From positions 1 through 64,000 of the forward strand of contig CAMCXS010000017.1 in assembly GCA_945883495.1 (NCBI GenBank): a stretch of DNA of 64,000 nucleotides, read 5' to 3'. Below the pieces are notes generated by a model. It did no database searches. It was not told the origin of the DNA and worked only from the letters and a program-made list of their open reading frames with translations. Within the stretch, counting starts at the first letter, position 1. Every line of letters starts with the position of its first letter. Shown here one piece after another: positions 25,608 through 34,850 of this stretch. The DNA comes from Akkermansia muciniphila (GTDB lineage: Bacteria > Verrucomicrobiota > Verrucomicrobiia > Verrucomicrobiales > DEV007). The position numbers and the translations under genes are program-made.

Positions 25608-26216
25608 ATGATCGAAGGTCGTCCATTCCGGGTCGAAGACTCCGTGGGTTGGGAGCGGGTTGAGGAGAGCACGCTCTTTTCGCATCGCTACGTCCGCGTC
25701 GAGCAAGCGACCTTCCGGACTCGGGACCGGATCGGCGAAGTCACCTGGGTGGTTTCGCGACGTCCCGCCGGAGCGGTGGTGGCGCCGCGATTGCCGGACG
25801 GACGCATCCTGATGATCCGCCAGGAGCGATATCCGGTGCAGCGGGTGTTGTGGGAATTTCCAGCTGGGCTGATCGATGATCCCAGCTTTCGCGATGACTT
25901 TTCGGTGATTGAGGCGGCTGCACTGCGTGAACTGGGGGAAGAAACCGGGCACCGGTTGGCGGCGGATGGGAAACTGGTTTCCCTGGGGCACTACTTCAGT
26001 TCGGCGGGATTCACGGATGAGCACTGCTATTTGTTCCTTGCGGAAGGCGTGGAACCGACGGGGGAAGGTTTGCACTTGGACGGTGGTGAGAATATTCTCG
26101 AAGTCAGGCCGTTTGCCGTGGAGGAAATCCGGGATCTGATCCGGCGCAACGAGTTGGTCGACGCGAATTCGTTGGCGGTCTTCGCAAGACTTTGCGCTCT
26201 TGGGTTAATCGCGTAA
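25608..26216 (+). CDS. NUDIX hydrolase (ADP-ribose pyrophosphatase-like)
   Basis: A 202-aa NUDIX protein. The Nudix box is GLIDDPSFRDDFSVIEAAALRELGEETGH (residues about 88-116), in which the spacing between the initial Gly and the REL-x-EE core is a few residues longer than in the canonical GX5EX7REUXEEXGU, but the RELGEETG catalytic core is intact. The preceding RPAGAVVAPRLPDGRILMIRQERYPVQRVLWEFPAGLID resembles ADP-ribose/sugar-nucleotide pyrophosphatases (NudF-like). It starts two bases after the argH stop. Confidence 0.9.
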   Translation: MIEGRPFRVEDSVGWERVEESTLFSHRYVRVEQATFRTRDRIGEVTWVVSRRPAGAVVAPRLPDGRILMIRQERYPVQRVLWEFPAGLIDDPSFRDDFSVIEAAALRELGEETGHRLAADGKLVSLGHYFSSAGFTDEHCYLFLAEGVEPTGEGLHLDGGENILEVRPFAVEEIRDLIRRNELVDANSLAVFARLCALGLIA

Positions 26217-26267
26217 AGTAGCGACCCTCCGTTTCCAGCCGATCCCCAAACCCACCGCAGTCCCGTC

Positions 26268-27779
26268 GTGTTCGTCCAAGGTCTCCTCAAGAAGATGTTC
26301 CATTTGCGCGACAAAGCCGGTCAACGCCGGCCCAAAGGCGCCGATGATGGGTTCGATGCCGAAGAAAAGCCGTTCCTCGATCACCTGGAGGATTTGCGGA
26401 TTATGTTCGTCAAGATGCTGGTCACGGTCATCGTCACGGTGACCGCTGCCAGTGTCTTTAATGTGCAGCTGGTCGAGCTGATCCAGTTGCCCGTGAAATG
26501 GGCCGGGATCGGCAAGCCGGACGCGATCGCGGCTATCTTCAACCTGAAGCGCACCGAGATGGAGCCGCGGTTTCATGCCGGAGAGCTCGTGCTGATGCAG
26601 GGCGGGGTGATCGCCGAGGTCGTTTCGGAAGATGTCCAGGTCGGCGTCACCACGCTGCAAATCGCGGACGGCGTCGAGATCTCCGCGAAGACGGACATGA
26701 TTTTGGGGACGATACCGACCCCGTCCGGCGATGTGAAATCCGCCGACATGCGGCGGCTATCGACTCGGCAAGTGCTGGTGATGGAGACCTTCACGCCTTC
26801 CGAGGGCCTCATGATCGTCATCAAGCTTGTCTTCTTCTCGGCCATTGTTGCGGCGCTGCCGTTGCTCCTTTGGTTCGCCGTGGAATTCATTTTGCCAGGG
26901 CTGCGGCAATCCGAAAAGAAAGCCGTTTTTCCCGCGCTGGTGGCCTCGTTCCTTCTCTTCTTGTTCGGCGCGTTTTTCGCGTTCCGGATCGGATTGCCGT
27001 TCGCCTTGCGCTGGTTGGTGGAGTGGAACGTGCAGCACGGGCTCTACGGCGGCTGGCGGGTTGGCTACTACATTGAGTTCGTGACTCAGGTGGTCGTGGT
27101 ATTCGGGTTGGCGTTCCAGCTCCCAGTCATCATTTTCGTGCTCATCTCGCTGGAGCTGCTCTCCTACGAAGCGATGGCGAATTCGCGTTCCTACGCGATC
27201 ATGATCATCCTTTTCGTAGCGGCCGTGCTGACTCCGCCTGACCCGATCACTTTGATTCTGCTCGGCGGTCCCATGGTGGCGCTCTACGAGGCTTGCATTT
27301 GGATCGCCTGGTTCCAGGAGCGCGGCCGTCGCCGTCGCGCCGAGGCCGAGGAGAAGCGTCGCCAGGAAGAACACGCCCGGCGTTTGGAGGAACTCGCCCG
27401 TCTGCCGGCCCCAGACCCGGAGCTTGCCCCGGAGCCGGGCGGATCTCCCGAGGGACCATACGATTCTCAGGAGCATCATTCGTTGGTGGAGGCGGATTCC
27501 TCAACGTCCGGGTTCCACGACGACCCCTATCATGACTGGCACGGGCATGATTCCCATCACCACCATGATCACGGTCACGACCATGGTTACTACTACACTT
27601 CGATCGATATCAATCACGCGACCTTCGAGGAGTTGCAGCGGTTGCCGGGGATCGGTCCGAAACTAGCGCAACGAATCATCGATTCGCGGCCGTTTTACAG
27701 CCAGGAAGAGCTCGAATATCACGCCAAGCTCCCGCCAAGCGTGATCAAGCTCATGGTGGATAGGATTTACTTTCACTAA
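26268..27779 (+). CDS. tatC: TatC translocase subunit with loop insertion and C-terminal His-rich / helix-hairpin-helix extension
   Basis: TatC is the membrane receptor of the twin-arginine translocase. This 503-aa version is about twice the usual length (about 250). The core is recognisable: FLDHLEDLRIMFVK, TFTPSEGLMIVIKL, the membrane helices FFSAIVAALPLLLWFAVEFILPGL and ALVASFLLFLFGAFFAFRIGLPFAL, YYIEFVTQVVVVFGLAFQLPVIIF and TPPDPITLILLGGPMVALYEACI. Between helices 1 and 2 about 100 extra residues (80-180) form a beta-rich loop. After helix 6 come a charged segment, a His-rich linker near residues 420-440, and a ComEA-like HhH domain (SIDINHATFEELQRLPGIGPKLAQRII). GTG start; an ATG nine codons in is possible. 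The HhH end is in frame with no frameshift. Confidence 0.9.
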   Translation: MFVQGLLKKMFHLRDKAGQRRPKGADDGFDAEEKPFLDHLEDLRIMFVKMLVTVIVTVTAASVFNVQLVELIQLPVKWAGIGKPDAIAAIFNLKRTEMEPRFHAGELVLMQGGVIAEVVSEDVQVGVTTLQIADGVEISAKTDMILGTIPTPSGDVKSADMRRLSTRQVLVMETFTPSEGLMIVIKLVFFSAIVAALPLLLWFAVEFILPGLRQSEKKAVFPALVASFLLFLFGAFFAFRIGLPFALRWLVEWNVQHGLYGGWRVGYYIEFVTQVVVVFGLAFQLPVIIFVLISLELLSYEAMANSRSYAIMIILFVAAVLTPPDPITLILLGGPMVALYEACIWIAWFQERGRRRRAEAEEKRRQEEHARRLEELARLPAPDPELAPEPGGSPEGPYDSQEHHSLVEADSSTSGFHDDPYHDWHGHDSHHHHDHGHDHGYYYTSIDINHATFEELQRLPGIGPKLAQRIIDSRPFYSQEELEYHAKLPPSVIKLMVDRIYFH

Positions 27780-27866
27780 GGGTCCGTACGCCGGGGGGCC
27801 TGGTTGTGAGGATGAAACGGTTTTTGGGTTGCCAGGGGAAGTGAATCCAGGTACATAAGGCGCCTT

Positions 27867-28457
27867 TTGCGGAAAAAGCCGCCAGCCCGGCAAATCCGGG
27901 TCCAACCATCCAAGAGCGACGCAGTGAAAAAAGACAAAGAGTCGAAGCCGAAATCCGCCAACTCGCCTGAATCGGGCGTGACCGGAACCCCGTCCCCCGA
28001 GCGCACGGCCTTCATCCAGGCGCAGCATCAGCGCTTGCTGGAGCTCCAGGATCACCTGCTGGACGCGATGGCTGGGGTGGCGCAGGATAATCTGCGTTCC
28101 CGGGCGGAGGGGAGTGAGGCTTCCGCGTTCGGGATGCACCAGGCGGACGCGGGGAGCGATGCCTACGACCGGGATTTTGCGCTGAACCTTCTTTCCCAGG
28201 AGCAAGACGCCCTCTACGAAATCCAAGAGGCGTTGAAGCGCGTCGAGGATGGCAGCTATGGAATTTGCGAGATGAGCGGGCAGCCGATTCCGGAAGCTCG
28301 CCTGGAAGCGATCCCGTTCGCGCGCCTGACGGTGGAATGCCAAGAGAAGCTTGAGCAACAGAACGGCTACGGAACTCGCGGGTATGGTCGGCCGACCCGC
28401 TCACTTTTCGGTCTCATGGATGGGAATGAAGAGGGAGAACCGGTTGACAACGATTAA
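27867..28457 (+). CDS. DksA/TraR-family protein with reduced zinc finger
   Basis: A 196-aa protein related to the RNA-polymerase-binding DksA/TraR group. After a Lys-rich disordered N-terminus comes the helical coiled coil (residues about 45-120, ending DALYEIQEALKRVEDGSYGIC). The C-terminal finger reads YGICEMSGQPIPEARLEAIPFARLTVECQEK: compared with C-x2-C...C-x2-C, the second and third cysteines are Ser and Thr, so only two of four remain. The usual DxxDxA tip acidic pair is not obvious. The start is TTG; a GTG at codon 20 is an alternative. It precedes rpmG and rpsR on the same strand. Confidence 0.82.
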   Translation: MRKKPPARQIRVQPSKSDAVKKDKESKPKSANSPESGVTGTPSPERTAFIQAQHQRLLELQDHLLDAMAGVAQDNLRSRAEGSEASAFGMHQADAGSDAYDRDFALNLLSQEQDALYEIQEALKRVEDGSYGICEMSGQPIPEARLEAIPFARLTVECQEKLEQQNGYGTRGYGRPTRSLFGLMDGNEEGEPVDND

Positions 28458-28481
28458 AAACCGTTTAGTCTGACGATCCTC

Positions 28482-28655
28482 ATGCCACGGGAGATTATCA
28501 TTCTGGAATGCACCGAAGCGCGCGCGGAAGGGAAAACCGCCTCGCAGTACGTGACCAAGCGGAACAAGAAGAGCCTCCGTACCCCGGGGCGGTTGGAGAA
28601 GGTGAAGTTTAATCCCTTCTTGAACCGGAGAACGCTTCACCGCGAGAAAAAGTAA
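28482..28655 (+). CDS. rpmG: 50S ribosomal protein L33
   Basis: Ribosomal protein bL33, 57 aa: [21 protein letters not shown], then [35 protein letters not shown]. The YVTKRNKK...PxRLExxKFNPxLxRxTxHxExK pattern is diagnostic. It lacks the CxxC pairs of zinc-binding L33, so it is the zinc-independent (C-minus) form with a single early Cys. It is 24 bp after the DksA-like gene and 25 bp before rpsR. Confidence 0.93.
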   Translation: MPREIIILECTEARAEGKTASQYVTKRNKKSLRTPGRLEKVKFNPFLNRRTLHREKK

Positions 28656-28680
28656 TTTTTGTCCTGATCCCCGTCACGTC

Positions 28681-28920
28681 ATGGTCCCGAAGACTCGTCA
28701 AAGGCTTGCTAATCTGCGCCGCTCAAACAAGAAGATGCCACGTCGGCGTCTTGATATCCCGGCTGCGAAAATCAGCGTCAAGCACCCGGAGTTCCTTAGC
28801 AAGTTCGTGACGGAAACTGGCAAGATTTACCCGCGCCGCGTCACCGGGATTTCCGCTAAGCTTCATCGTCGCATCACCCGCGAGATCAAGCGCGCCCGTT
28901 CCATCAACGTGATGCGCTAA
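28681..28920 (+). CDS. rpsR: 30S ribosomal protein S18
   Basis: Ribosomal protein bS18, 79 aa, located next to the S6/S11 platform of the small subunit. The diagnostic segment is [39 protein letters not shown]. The N-terminus ([23 protein letters not shown]) is basic and lacks a zinc motif. It is adjacent to rpmG, an arrangement distinct from the common rpsF-rpsR pair; rpsF is not in the window. Confidence 0.94.
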   Translation: MVPKTRQRLANLRRSNKKMPRRRLDIPAAKISVKHPEFLSKFVTETGKIYPRRVTGISAKLHRRITREIKRARSINVMR

Positions 28921-29038
28921 TTTGCGCGAGGGGCGTTGCTTACGCCCGATTCGATTTCTCCTCCGGCTAGTTTCCAGCGTTCGCGCAGGTTCGTATGCTG
29001 TCGCGAGAATGAATCCCGCTTGTATGCCTTCCTCGGCC

Positions 29039-29824
29039 ATGGAGGAGTTGTCCGATACCCAGAATCAGCCTGACTCGCGCAAGATCGCGATAGATCGGGT
29101 TGGGGTTAAAAGTCTGCGTTTCCCGGTCAAGGTCCGGGACAAAGCGCGGACTGAGCAGCACACTGTGGCAACGGTTTCGTTGGCGGTGGATTTGCCGCAC
29201 GAATACAAAGGGACCCACATGAGTCGGTTCGTGGAGGTGCTCAATTCTCACGGCCCGGAGCTCGATGTCCACACCATCCAGGCGATTCCCCTGGAACTCC
29301 TCGCCCGCCTCAATGCGCGCCGGTCACACGTCGAGTTCACGTTTCCGTATTTCATGCGCAAAGCCGCTCCGGTCACCGGAAAAGCGGGATTGATCGACTA
29401 CGAAGTCTCCTTTGAACTCGAGGCGGATGGGGTTCACGACATCGATTTTGTGATCACCGTGAAAGTTCCGGTGACCACGCTTTGCCCCTGTTCCAAAGCG
29501 ATTAGCGACCGCGGCGCCCACAACCAACGGGGCCTCGTCACCTACTCGGTGCGCTCTCTGAAGCCGATCTGGATTGAGGATCTCATCCGCCTCGTGGAGC
29601 GTTGCGGCAGCGCGGAACTCTACAGCGTGTTGAAGCGGCCCGACGAAAAGGCCGTCACCGAGCAAGCCTACGACAACCCCGTCTTTGTCGAGGATTTGGT
29701 CCGTAACGTGGCCGCTCGCTCGGATCAGCAGCCGAATATCACGTGGTACCGAGTCGAGGCTGAAAATTTCGAGTCGATCCACAATCACAACGCTTACGCG
29801 CGGATTGAAAAACGGGTCGGGTGA
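29039..29824 (+). CDS. folE2: GTP cyclohydrolase FolE2 (type IB)
   Basis: Converts GTP to 7,8-dihydroneopterin triphosphate for folate (and queuosine) synthesis, with a metal that need not be zinc. The 261-aa product has [53 protein letters not shown] and the ligand motif [20 protein letters not shown] with the conserved Cys, then [12 protein letters not shown] near the C-terminus, all typical of FolE2. An in-frame ATG 10 codons upstream is an alternative start. No zinc-regulator operator is visible immediately upstream. Confidence 0.95.
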   Translation: MEELSDTQNQPDSRKIAIDRVGVKSLRFPVKVRDKARTEQHTVATVSLAVDLPHEYKGTHMSRFVEVLNSHGPELDVHTIQAIPLELLARLNARRSHVEFTFPYFMRKAAPVTGKAGLIDYEVSFELEADGVHDIDFVITVKVPVTTLCPCSKAISDRGAHNQRGLVTYSVRSLKPIWIEDLIRLVERCGSAELYSVLKRPDEKAVTEQAYDNPVFVEDLVRNVAARSDQQPNITWYRVEAENFESIHNHNAYARIEKRVG

Positions 29825-29837
29825 GCTTTGGTCCCTG

Positions 29838-31103
29838 ATGGATCGCCGCCGTTTCCTTTTTGCCGCCACTCTCGCCTGCGCGCTTCAGTCGATCGCTGCC
29901 GAGAAGGGGCGAGCCCCGCGTATCGTTTTGCGTTCCTCGTGGCAGACGGTCAATATTGGGGACATCGCTCACACACCGGGGATTTTGCGCCTCCTGGAGC
30001 AATATTTGCCGGACGCAGAAATCTCGCTTTGGCCGAGCCGGGTTGACAATGGCGTGGACCGCATGTTGCTCGCGCGGTTTCCGAAGTTGCGGATTTTGCA
30101 GAGCGCGGCGGAAATCGAGACGGCCTTTCGCGACGGGGATTTCTTGCTCCACGGATCGGGCCCGTCGTTGGTCGGCGAGAAAGAGGTGCGCCGTTGGCAC
30201 GAAAAGACCGGCAAGCCGTTCGGAGTGTACGGGATCACCTTTGGTTCCAAGGGATCGACCGCCACAACAGAGGCAGCGAACGCCACCCTGGCGAAAACGA
30301 TCGAACTCTTTAACGCCGCCCAATTCGTCTTTTTCCGGGATTCCCGTTCCCTTGCGTTCGCTAAGTCGAAAGGGGCGACCTGTCCGGTGCTGGGCTTCGC
30401 CCCGGATGCGGCGTTCGCGGTGGATCTGCGCGATGACGCTGCGGCCGACGCTTTCTTGAGCGCGAACGGCCTGGAGCCGGGACGGTTTCTCTGCTGCATT
30501 CCGCGACTGCGCTACACGCCGTATTGGACGATTCCCGAAAAGCAGGCTGCTCCGGACCCGGTGAAGCAGGCGCGGAACGACGAGCTGAAAGAGCACGACC
30601 ACCGGCCGTTGCGCGACGCGATCCTCGCGGTGATCCGGGAGACGCCGATGAAAATTCTGCTTTGTCCGGAAGACCGGACCCAGATGCAGGTCGGCAAGGA
30701 ATTGTTGCTTGATCCGCTTCCAGCGGACGTCCGCTCCCGGGTGGTATGGAAGCCGAATTACTGGCTGACGGCGGAAGCGCTGAGCACATATGTCCGCTCC
30801 GCCGGGCTGTTTGGGAACGAGATGCACAGCCCAATCATGTGCATCGGAAATGGCATCCCGGCGGTTGTGTGCCGTTGGGCGGAACAGACGTCCAAAGGGT
30901 ATATGTGGGAAGACATTGGGCTTGGTGACTGGTTGTTCGATCTCGACGACGAAGCGGCGGTGGCTCGGGTAGCCCCCACTGTGTTGGCGATGGCCGCGGA
31001 CCCAGCGGCCGCCAAAGCGAAGGCCGAAGCGGCGGGGGAACGGGTGCGTCAGTTTCAGAAGCAGACGATGGCGGTTTTGGGGAACTCTCTTCCGAAAATC
31101 TGA
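29838..31103 (+). CDS. Exported polysaccharide pyruvyl transferase family protein
   Basis: A 421-aa protein with a Tat-like N-terminal signal ([20 protein letters not shown]) and a CsaB-like fold: [38 protein letters not shown] near residue 35 and [19 protein letters not shown] near 95, then GFAPDAAF and [17 protein letters not shown] near 340. Polysaccharide pyruvyltransferases attach ketal-linked pyruvate to cell-wall glycans from PEP in the cytoplasm, so an exported member is unexpected; a changed function is possible. It starts 13 bp after folE2 and its stop overlaps the next ATG by one base. Confidence 0.78.
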   Translation: MDRRRFLFAATLACALQSIAAEKGRAPRIVLRSSWQTVNIGDIAHTPGILRLLEQYLPDAEISLWPSRVDNGVDRMLLARFPKLRILQSAAEIETAFRDGDFLLHGSGPSLVGEKEVRRWHEKTGKPFGVYGITFGSKGSTATTEAANATLAKTIELFNAAQFVFFRDSRSLAFAKSKGATCPVLGFAPDAAFAVDLRDDAAADAFLSANGLEPGRFLCCIPRLRYTPYWTIPEKQAAPDPVKQARNDELKEHDHRPLRDAILAVIRETPMKILLCPEDRTQMQVGKELLLDPLPADVRSRVVWKPNYWLTAEALSTYVRSAGLFGNEMHSPIMCIGNGIPAVVCRWAEQTSKGYMWEDIGLGDWLFDLDDEAAVARVAPTVLAMAADPAAAKAKAEAAGERVRQFQKQTMAVLGNSLPKI

Positions 31104-32080
31104 TGAGGCGGACCTGGCGGCAGTTTTTCGTAGCGGGGTGTTTCGGACTTGGAATCTCCGCTTTCGGGCAGGATGTTGCGGCTCCGGCGGCCGGATTGTC
31201 CCCGGTGACGGCGAAATCCGTGGAAACCGGTTCTCAGGAACCTTGGCGCTATCTGCTCTACCTGCCGCAGCGCTACCTTCAGAAGCCAGAGGAAAAGCTG
31301 CCGCTCTTGCTCTTTCTGCACGGAAGCAGCGGGCGAGGGAAGGACCTGGAAATCCTGAAACGCTACGGCCCTCCTTCCCGGCTCAAGTCGGAAGCGAATT
31401 TCCCGATGGCGATGGTGGCGCCGCAACTCCCCGGTGGCGGCTGGGAGCCTGAGTCGGTCTTGGCCTTGCTCGAAGAAGTGCTGGCGACTTACCGGATCGA
31501 TCCCGACCGGGTTTACCTGACCGGCGTGAGTCTCGGCGGTCAGGGATCGTGGGGAGTCGCGGCCCGGGCGCCAGAACGGTTCGCCGCGTTTGCCCCGGTG
31601 TGCGGCTATGGAGATTTGCGAAGCGCGGCACGGCTCGGCAAGTTGCCCATCTGGGCGTTCCACGGAGCCATCGATGACATTGTGCCGTTGGCGCCGCACC
31701 AACAACTCGTCGAGGCCGTGAACCAAACGGGAGGCGCCGCCAAACTCACCATCTACGAGCAGGGCGACCACGGAAACATCATCGTTCCAATCTACGGACG
31801 GGAAGGCGGATCGCGGCTCTACAACTGGTTCTTGGGAAACCGCCGGAGTCAGCCCGCATCCCCCTGGCCGCCGGAACAACGCCTGGAACGCCTCCCAGGC
31901 CCTGGAGCTCCGCCTCCAAGTCCACCGTCTCCGGCACCTCCAACGGCAAACCCTGCTCCAACTTCCATCCCGAAACCGGGAGAACTCTGGGATCTGCTTT
32001 TCCGGGTGCTCGATGGCGATCCTTCCCAGCCGAATCCGGTGTCAGAAGGGGCGCAAGTTGGAGGCCCCCCCGTTCCGTGA
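31103..32080 (+). CDS. Exported alpha/beta-hydrolase esterase (PHB-depolymerase/feruloyl esterase-like)
   Basis: A 325-aa serine hydrolase with signal peptide. LPLLLFLHGSSGRGKDLEIL carries the oxyanion-hole HGxxG-like segment, GVSLGGQGSWGVAARAPERFAAF has the nucleophile Ser (GxSxGG), WAFHGAIDDIVPL supplies the Asp and YEQGDHGNI the His. The C-terminal about 65 residues are Pro-rich and likely disordered. Its start ATG shares a base with the upstream stop (TGATG). The C-terminus overlaps the 3' end of the convergent VirD4-like gene by 39 bp. The substrate is unknown. Confidence 0.85.
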   Translation: MRRTWRQFFVAGCFGLGISAFGQDVAAPAAGLSPVTAKSVETGSQEPWRYLLYLPQRYLQKPEEKLPLLLFLHGSSGRGKDLEILKRYGPPSRLKSEANFPMAMVAPQLPGGGWEPESVLALLEEVLATYRIDPDRVYLTGVSLGGQGSWGVAARAPERFAAFAPVCGYGDLRSAARLGKLPIWAFHGAIDDIVPLAPHQQLVEAVNQTGGAAKLTIYEQGDHGNIIVPIYGREGGSRLYNWFLGNRRSQPASPWPPEQRLERLPGPGAPPPSPPSPAPPTANPAPTSIPKPGELWDLLFRVLDGDPSQPNPVSEGAQVGGPPVP

Positions 32081-33430
32081 TTCGTAACGGGGATTGGCCC
32101 GGAAGCGACCTTTGAACAGAGGATCGGTTAGATAATCTGCTTTCAAACAGCGTTGCCAACGGCCGCCATGGAAGAGGACGATCTGCTCGTCCGGACCGAG
32201 CTTGAGGAGATCCTCCGGCCGGAGATCGCTCCCGAAGAGTTCGCCCATCTGCCGGGCCATCAGGTGATTGCTGAGATTGAAGGTCTGGATGGTGCCGGCG
32301 TTATTGACCACGGTTTCCCAGTCCTGAGGAAACATCCGCTTCAATTGGGTGAGATCCTGCAAGTAGATGAACACCCGCACGCCGTAGCCGCGCATCACCG
32401 TGAAGGCGGTGCGAAGCTGATCCATTTGCCCGAGGGCGCCCACTTCATCCACGAAGAACATCGTCGAGACCGCCGGGAGGACTTCCCGGGACATCGCGAT
32501 GGTGAACAGAGCGCTCAGCCAGTTCCGCAGCAACATCCCGTGGGAGTGCAGCCGGGTCACGGGTAGGATGAGATAAATCGTCATCGGCTCGCCCTGTTGG
32601 AACGCGTCGAGATCGAAGCTGGTGGTGCTCAATCCTTGCACCACCGCCGGGTCCGCGAGGATGCGGAGGTGCTGTTGGGCGGTGGCGAGAATTCCGCTCC
32701 GGGTTTGCTCGACGGTGGAGACAAAGCTGGAGATGTTCCCATACGCCATGCGCGGCATCTGCTTGCCCTTGGTATCGAGCAAAACCGCGAGGCTGTAGTG
32801 GACATCGTCGCACATCAAATAATCCCGAAGCTTCGGGAAGTGCCGGTCTTCCGGCTCGCCGCTGACGAGCATGTGGCAGATCAAGCCACTGATCAGGCTG
32901 TCCCCGTTGTTGTCCCAGAACGGATCGCGCGTGGAGCCGACGAACTCCGGGTGCAGCAGGCCCGGTGCCGTCAGGGCAAACTCCTCCGGGGAGCTGTCCG
33001 AAAAGCGGATCACGTCAAGCGGGTTCAGCGAGTCCGGGGTCTGCGTCACCAAGCGGAACGGATCAAGGTAAATGACCTTTTGGCCGAGGACTTGGGACCG
33101 GTAATGGCCAGTGGTCGCCGCCGCCTCACCTTTGGGATCGACGACAACCGCCGAGCCTCTCCAGGTCAAGAGGTGAGGGATCAGGCTGTTGCGCCCTTTG
33201 CCGGAGCCGGTGGGGGCCACGCAAATGCAGTGAGACTCCGGATTGTTGAGCCAGACGGGGCCGAGGCCTTGCTTGGCGGGACGGGCGGTGCCGGGCTTTT
33301 GCGGAGGGGCAAATCCGATGGGCCGTGCCGCGAGTGGGTCGGTGGCCTCCCAACCGAGAAGAAGGCGCGAGGTCTTGATCTTCGATTCGAGGCAGGGCTT
33401 GCGGGGATAAAGATAGGGACGCTTTTTCAT
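32042..33430 (-). CDS. VirD4/TraG-like coupling ATPase, orphan
   Basis: A 462-aa ATPase of the type IV secretion coupling-protein family. It has Walker A CVAPTGSGKGRNSLIPHLL, the VVDPKGE signature after it (SAVVVDPKGEAAATTGHYRSQVLGQKVIYLDPF), Walker B TMFFVDEVGALGQMDQL, and the LQDLTQLKRMFPQDW...NNAGTIQTFNLSN segment, all TraG/VirD4-like. The usual N-terminal transmembrane anchor is absent: the protein begins MKKRPYLYPRKPC, so it is predicted soluble. No relaxase or other T4SS genes are nearby. It could be a remnant of an integrated conjugative element, or an exapted motor. A GTG/ATG six codons upstream is an alternative start. Confidence 0.88.
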   Translation of the reverse strand: MKKRPYLYPRKPCLESKIKTSRLLLGWEATDPLAARPIGFAPPQKPGTARPAKQGLGPVWLNNPESHCICVAPTGSGKGRNSLIPHLLTWRGSAVVVDPKGEAAATTGHYRSQVLGQKVIYLDPFRLVTQTPDSLNPLDVIRFSDSSPEEFALTAPGLLHPEFVGSTRDPFWDNNGDSLISGLICHMLVSGEPEDRHFPKLRDYLMCDDVHYSLAVLLDTKGKQMPRMAYGNISSFVSTVEQTRSGILATAQQHLRILADPAVVQGLSTTSFDLDAFQQGEPMTIYLILPVTRLHSHGMLLRNWLSALFTIAMSREVLPAVSTMFFVDEVGALGQMDQLRTAFTVMRGYGVRVFIYLQDLTQLKRMFPQDWETVVNNAGTIQTFNLSNHLMARQMGELFGSDLRPEDLLKLGPDEQIVLFHGGRWQRCLKADYLTDPLFKGRFRANPRYESRNGGASNLRPF

Positions 33431-33638
33431 GTTGGTCGACCTGGCCACACAACTGCCGCGGCCGGAGCGGCAGGCTTATTAATCGGCACCTGGGCGTGAA
33501 TGTCCACGGTGGGGCGGGCCATTGCGCGAGATCGAGATGCCGGTGTCACCGGACCTTTGACGCAAGCAAGGGGGCGATTCACCGAAACATCTTGCGGGAT
33601 TGCGTACCCGTACGTGAATATTGCTCCTAGCAACATCC

Positions 33639-34772
33639 ATGAGTCGTCACAGCTTGCGCGAACAACTCCGGTCCGGGTTCCCAGGCGGTAGCATGACGCT
33701 GAACCAGCTTTGGGTTCTCCAAGAGATCGGCGCCGGGCGCATGCCGGAGTCCGCCGACCCCGAACAAAAGCGCCGGGATCACCGCAAAATGATTCAGGCG
33801 ATCGACCGCTTGCAGAAGGCCCTCAACGTCAACTTACTGCGAGCTCACTCCAGCCCCGGCGCCAGTCCGGCGGAATTGCTCACCCCGGAGGGTATCGAAT
33901 TGATCGATATCGTCGGCCGGTTTTTCGATGATCTTGACGCCTTCGGGCAGTCGCACACCCATCACGGCCCCAATGTTCGCTTAGCCAGCAGCACCACCTT
34001 GCTTCACTGGCTCGTGCTGCCATCCATCCGGGAGATCCAGAGCCTCGCTGCCGATTTCGGAGAGCCGCGCCAACCTGAGATCAGCTTCCAGCAAGTGGAG
34101 ATTGACGAGGTGGCCAACGGGCTGAGTTCGCACCTCTTCCAATACGCCGTGGTCCGGGAAGCGCCGGGCCTCGATGTCTCCTTGGTGGCTCCCGAGGTGG
34201 AGCAAACCTTGGAAAAGACTCTGGGGAGTTGGGCGGCGTGGAGCGACGACGAGTTCGCGCGGTTTCACAAGGAAGCGGGCACGAGTTGGTGGGGAGGCGC
34301 GGCGCACGGGCACCGGCGCATCGCCTGGGTGCTGGGCCAGTACGATTACGTGCTCTGCATGCGACAGGAATTTTACGAACGCATCGTGGAGTCCAGCCGG
34401 CTCGCGGGCCGGAGTTGGCGGCAGGATTTACCCGTCGCTCTCTGCACCAACCACCGGAAATTCGCCAACGAACTGCGGCACCTTGAGCGCAGCGGCGGAC
34501 TGCGGGTCGCCATCCGCACGGACACCTGGGTGGAGTCCGCCCAACTCGCGCTTTACGGAGATTTTGCCACCATCGTCCCGTCGATCGCGCTGCACGTCCA
34601 TCCGGAGTTGGTGCCCTTCACCATGCAAGGGTTGAGTCTGCCTTCCGAGCGAGTGCTCATGGTGCTCAATCCATCGATCCTCCACACCCGGACCCACCGG
34701 CAGATGCTCTGTGCCACGGCCGTGGGATTAGCCGAGGCCCTGCATCGGGCGGCGGCGAAGCCGGGGAGCTGA
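33639..34772 (+). CDS. LysR-like transcriptional regulator
   Basis: A 377-aa protein with a LysR-type layout. The N-terminal winged helix-turn-helix is divergent (GGSMTLNQLWVLQEIG ... MIQAIDRLQKALNVNLLRAH ... LTPEGIELIDIVGRFFDDLDAF, residues about 18-105), followed by a periplasmic-binding-like effector domain (NVRLASSTTLLHWLVLPSIREI to VGLAEALHRA). It is longer than usual LTTR (about 300 aa). It diverges from the VirD4-like gene across about 210 bp, which should hold both promoters. No effector can be proposed. Confidence 0.72.
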   Translation: MSRHSLREQLRSGFPGGSMTLNQLWVLQEIGAGRMPESADPEQKRRDHRKMIQAIDRLQKALNVNLLRAHSSPGASPAELLTPEGIELIDIVGRFFDDLDAFGQSHTHHGPNVRLASSTTLLHWLVLPSIREIQSLAADFGEPRQPEISFQQVEIDEVANGLSSHLFQYAVVREAPGLDVSLVAPEVEQTLEKTLGSWAAWSDDEFARFHKEAGTSWWGGAAHGHRRIAWVLGQYDYVLCMRQEFYERIVESSRLAGRSWRQDLPVALCTNHRKFANELRHLERSGGLRVAIRTDTWVESAQLALYGDFATIVPSIALHVHPELVPFTMQGLSLPSERVLMVLNPSILHTRTHRQMLCATAVGLAEALHRAAAKPGS

Positions 34773-34850
34773 AATTTTTCCGGCATTTCCCCGAATCGGT
34801 TTCGCGGGCGATCAGTCGAAATCTTCGGGTCAACCCACAGGGAGGTGCAC

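Noticed and set aside
29739-30827. A 362-codon minus-strand frame
   Set aside because: Antisense to the pyruvyltransferase-like gene, no recognisable domain.
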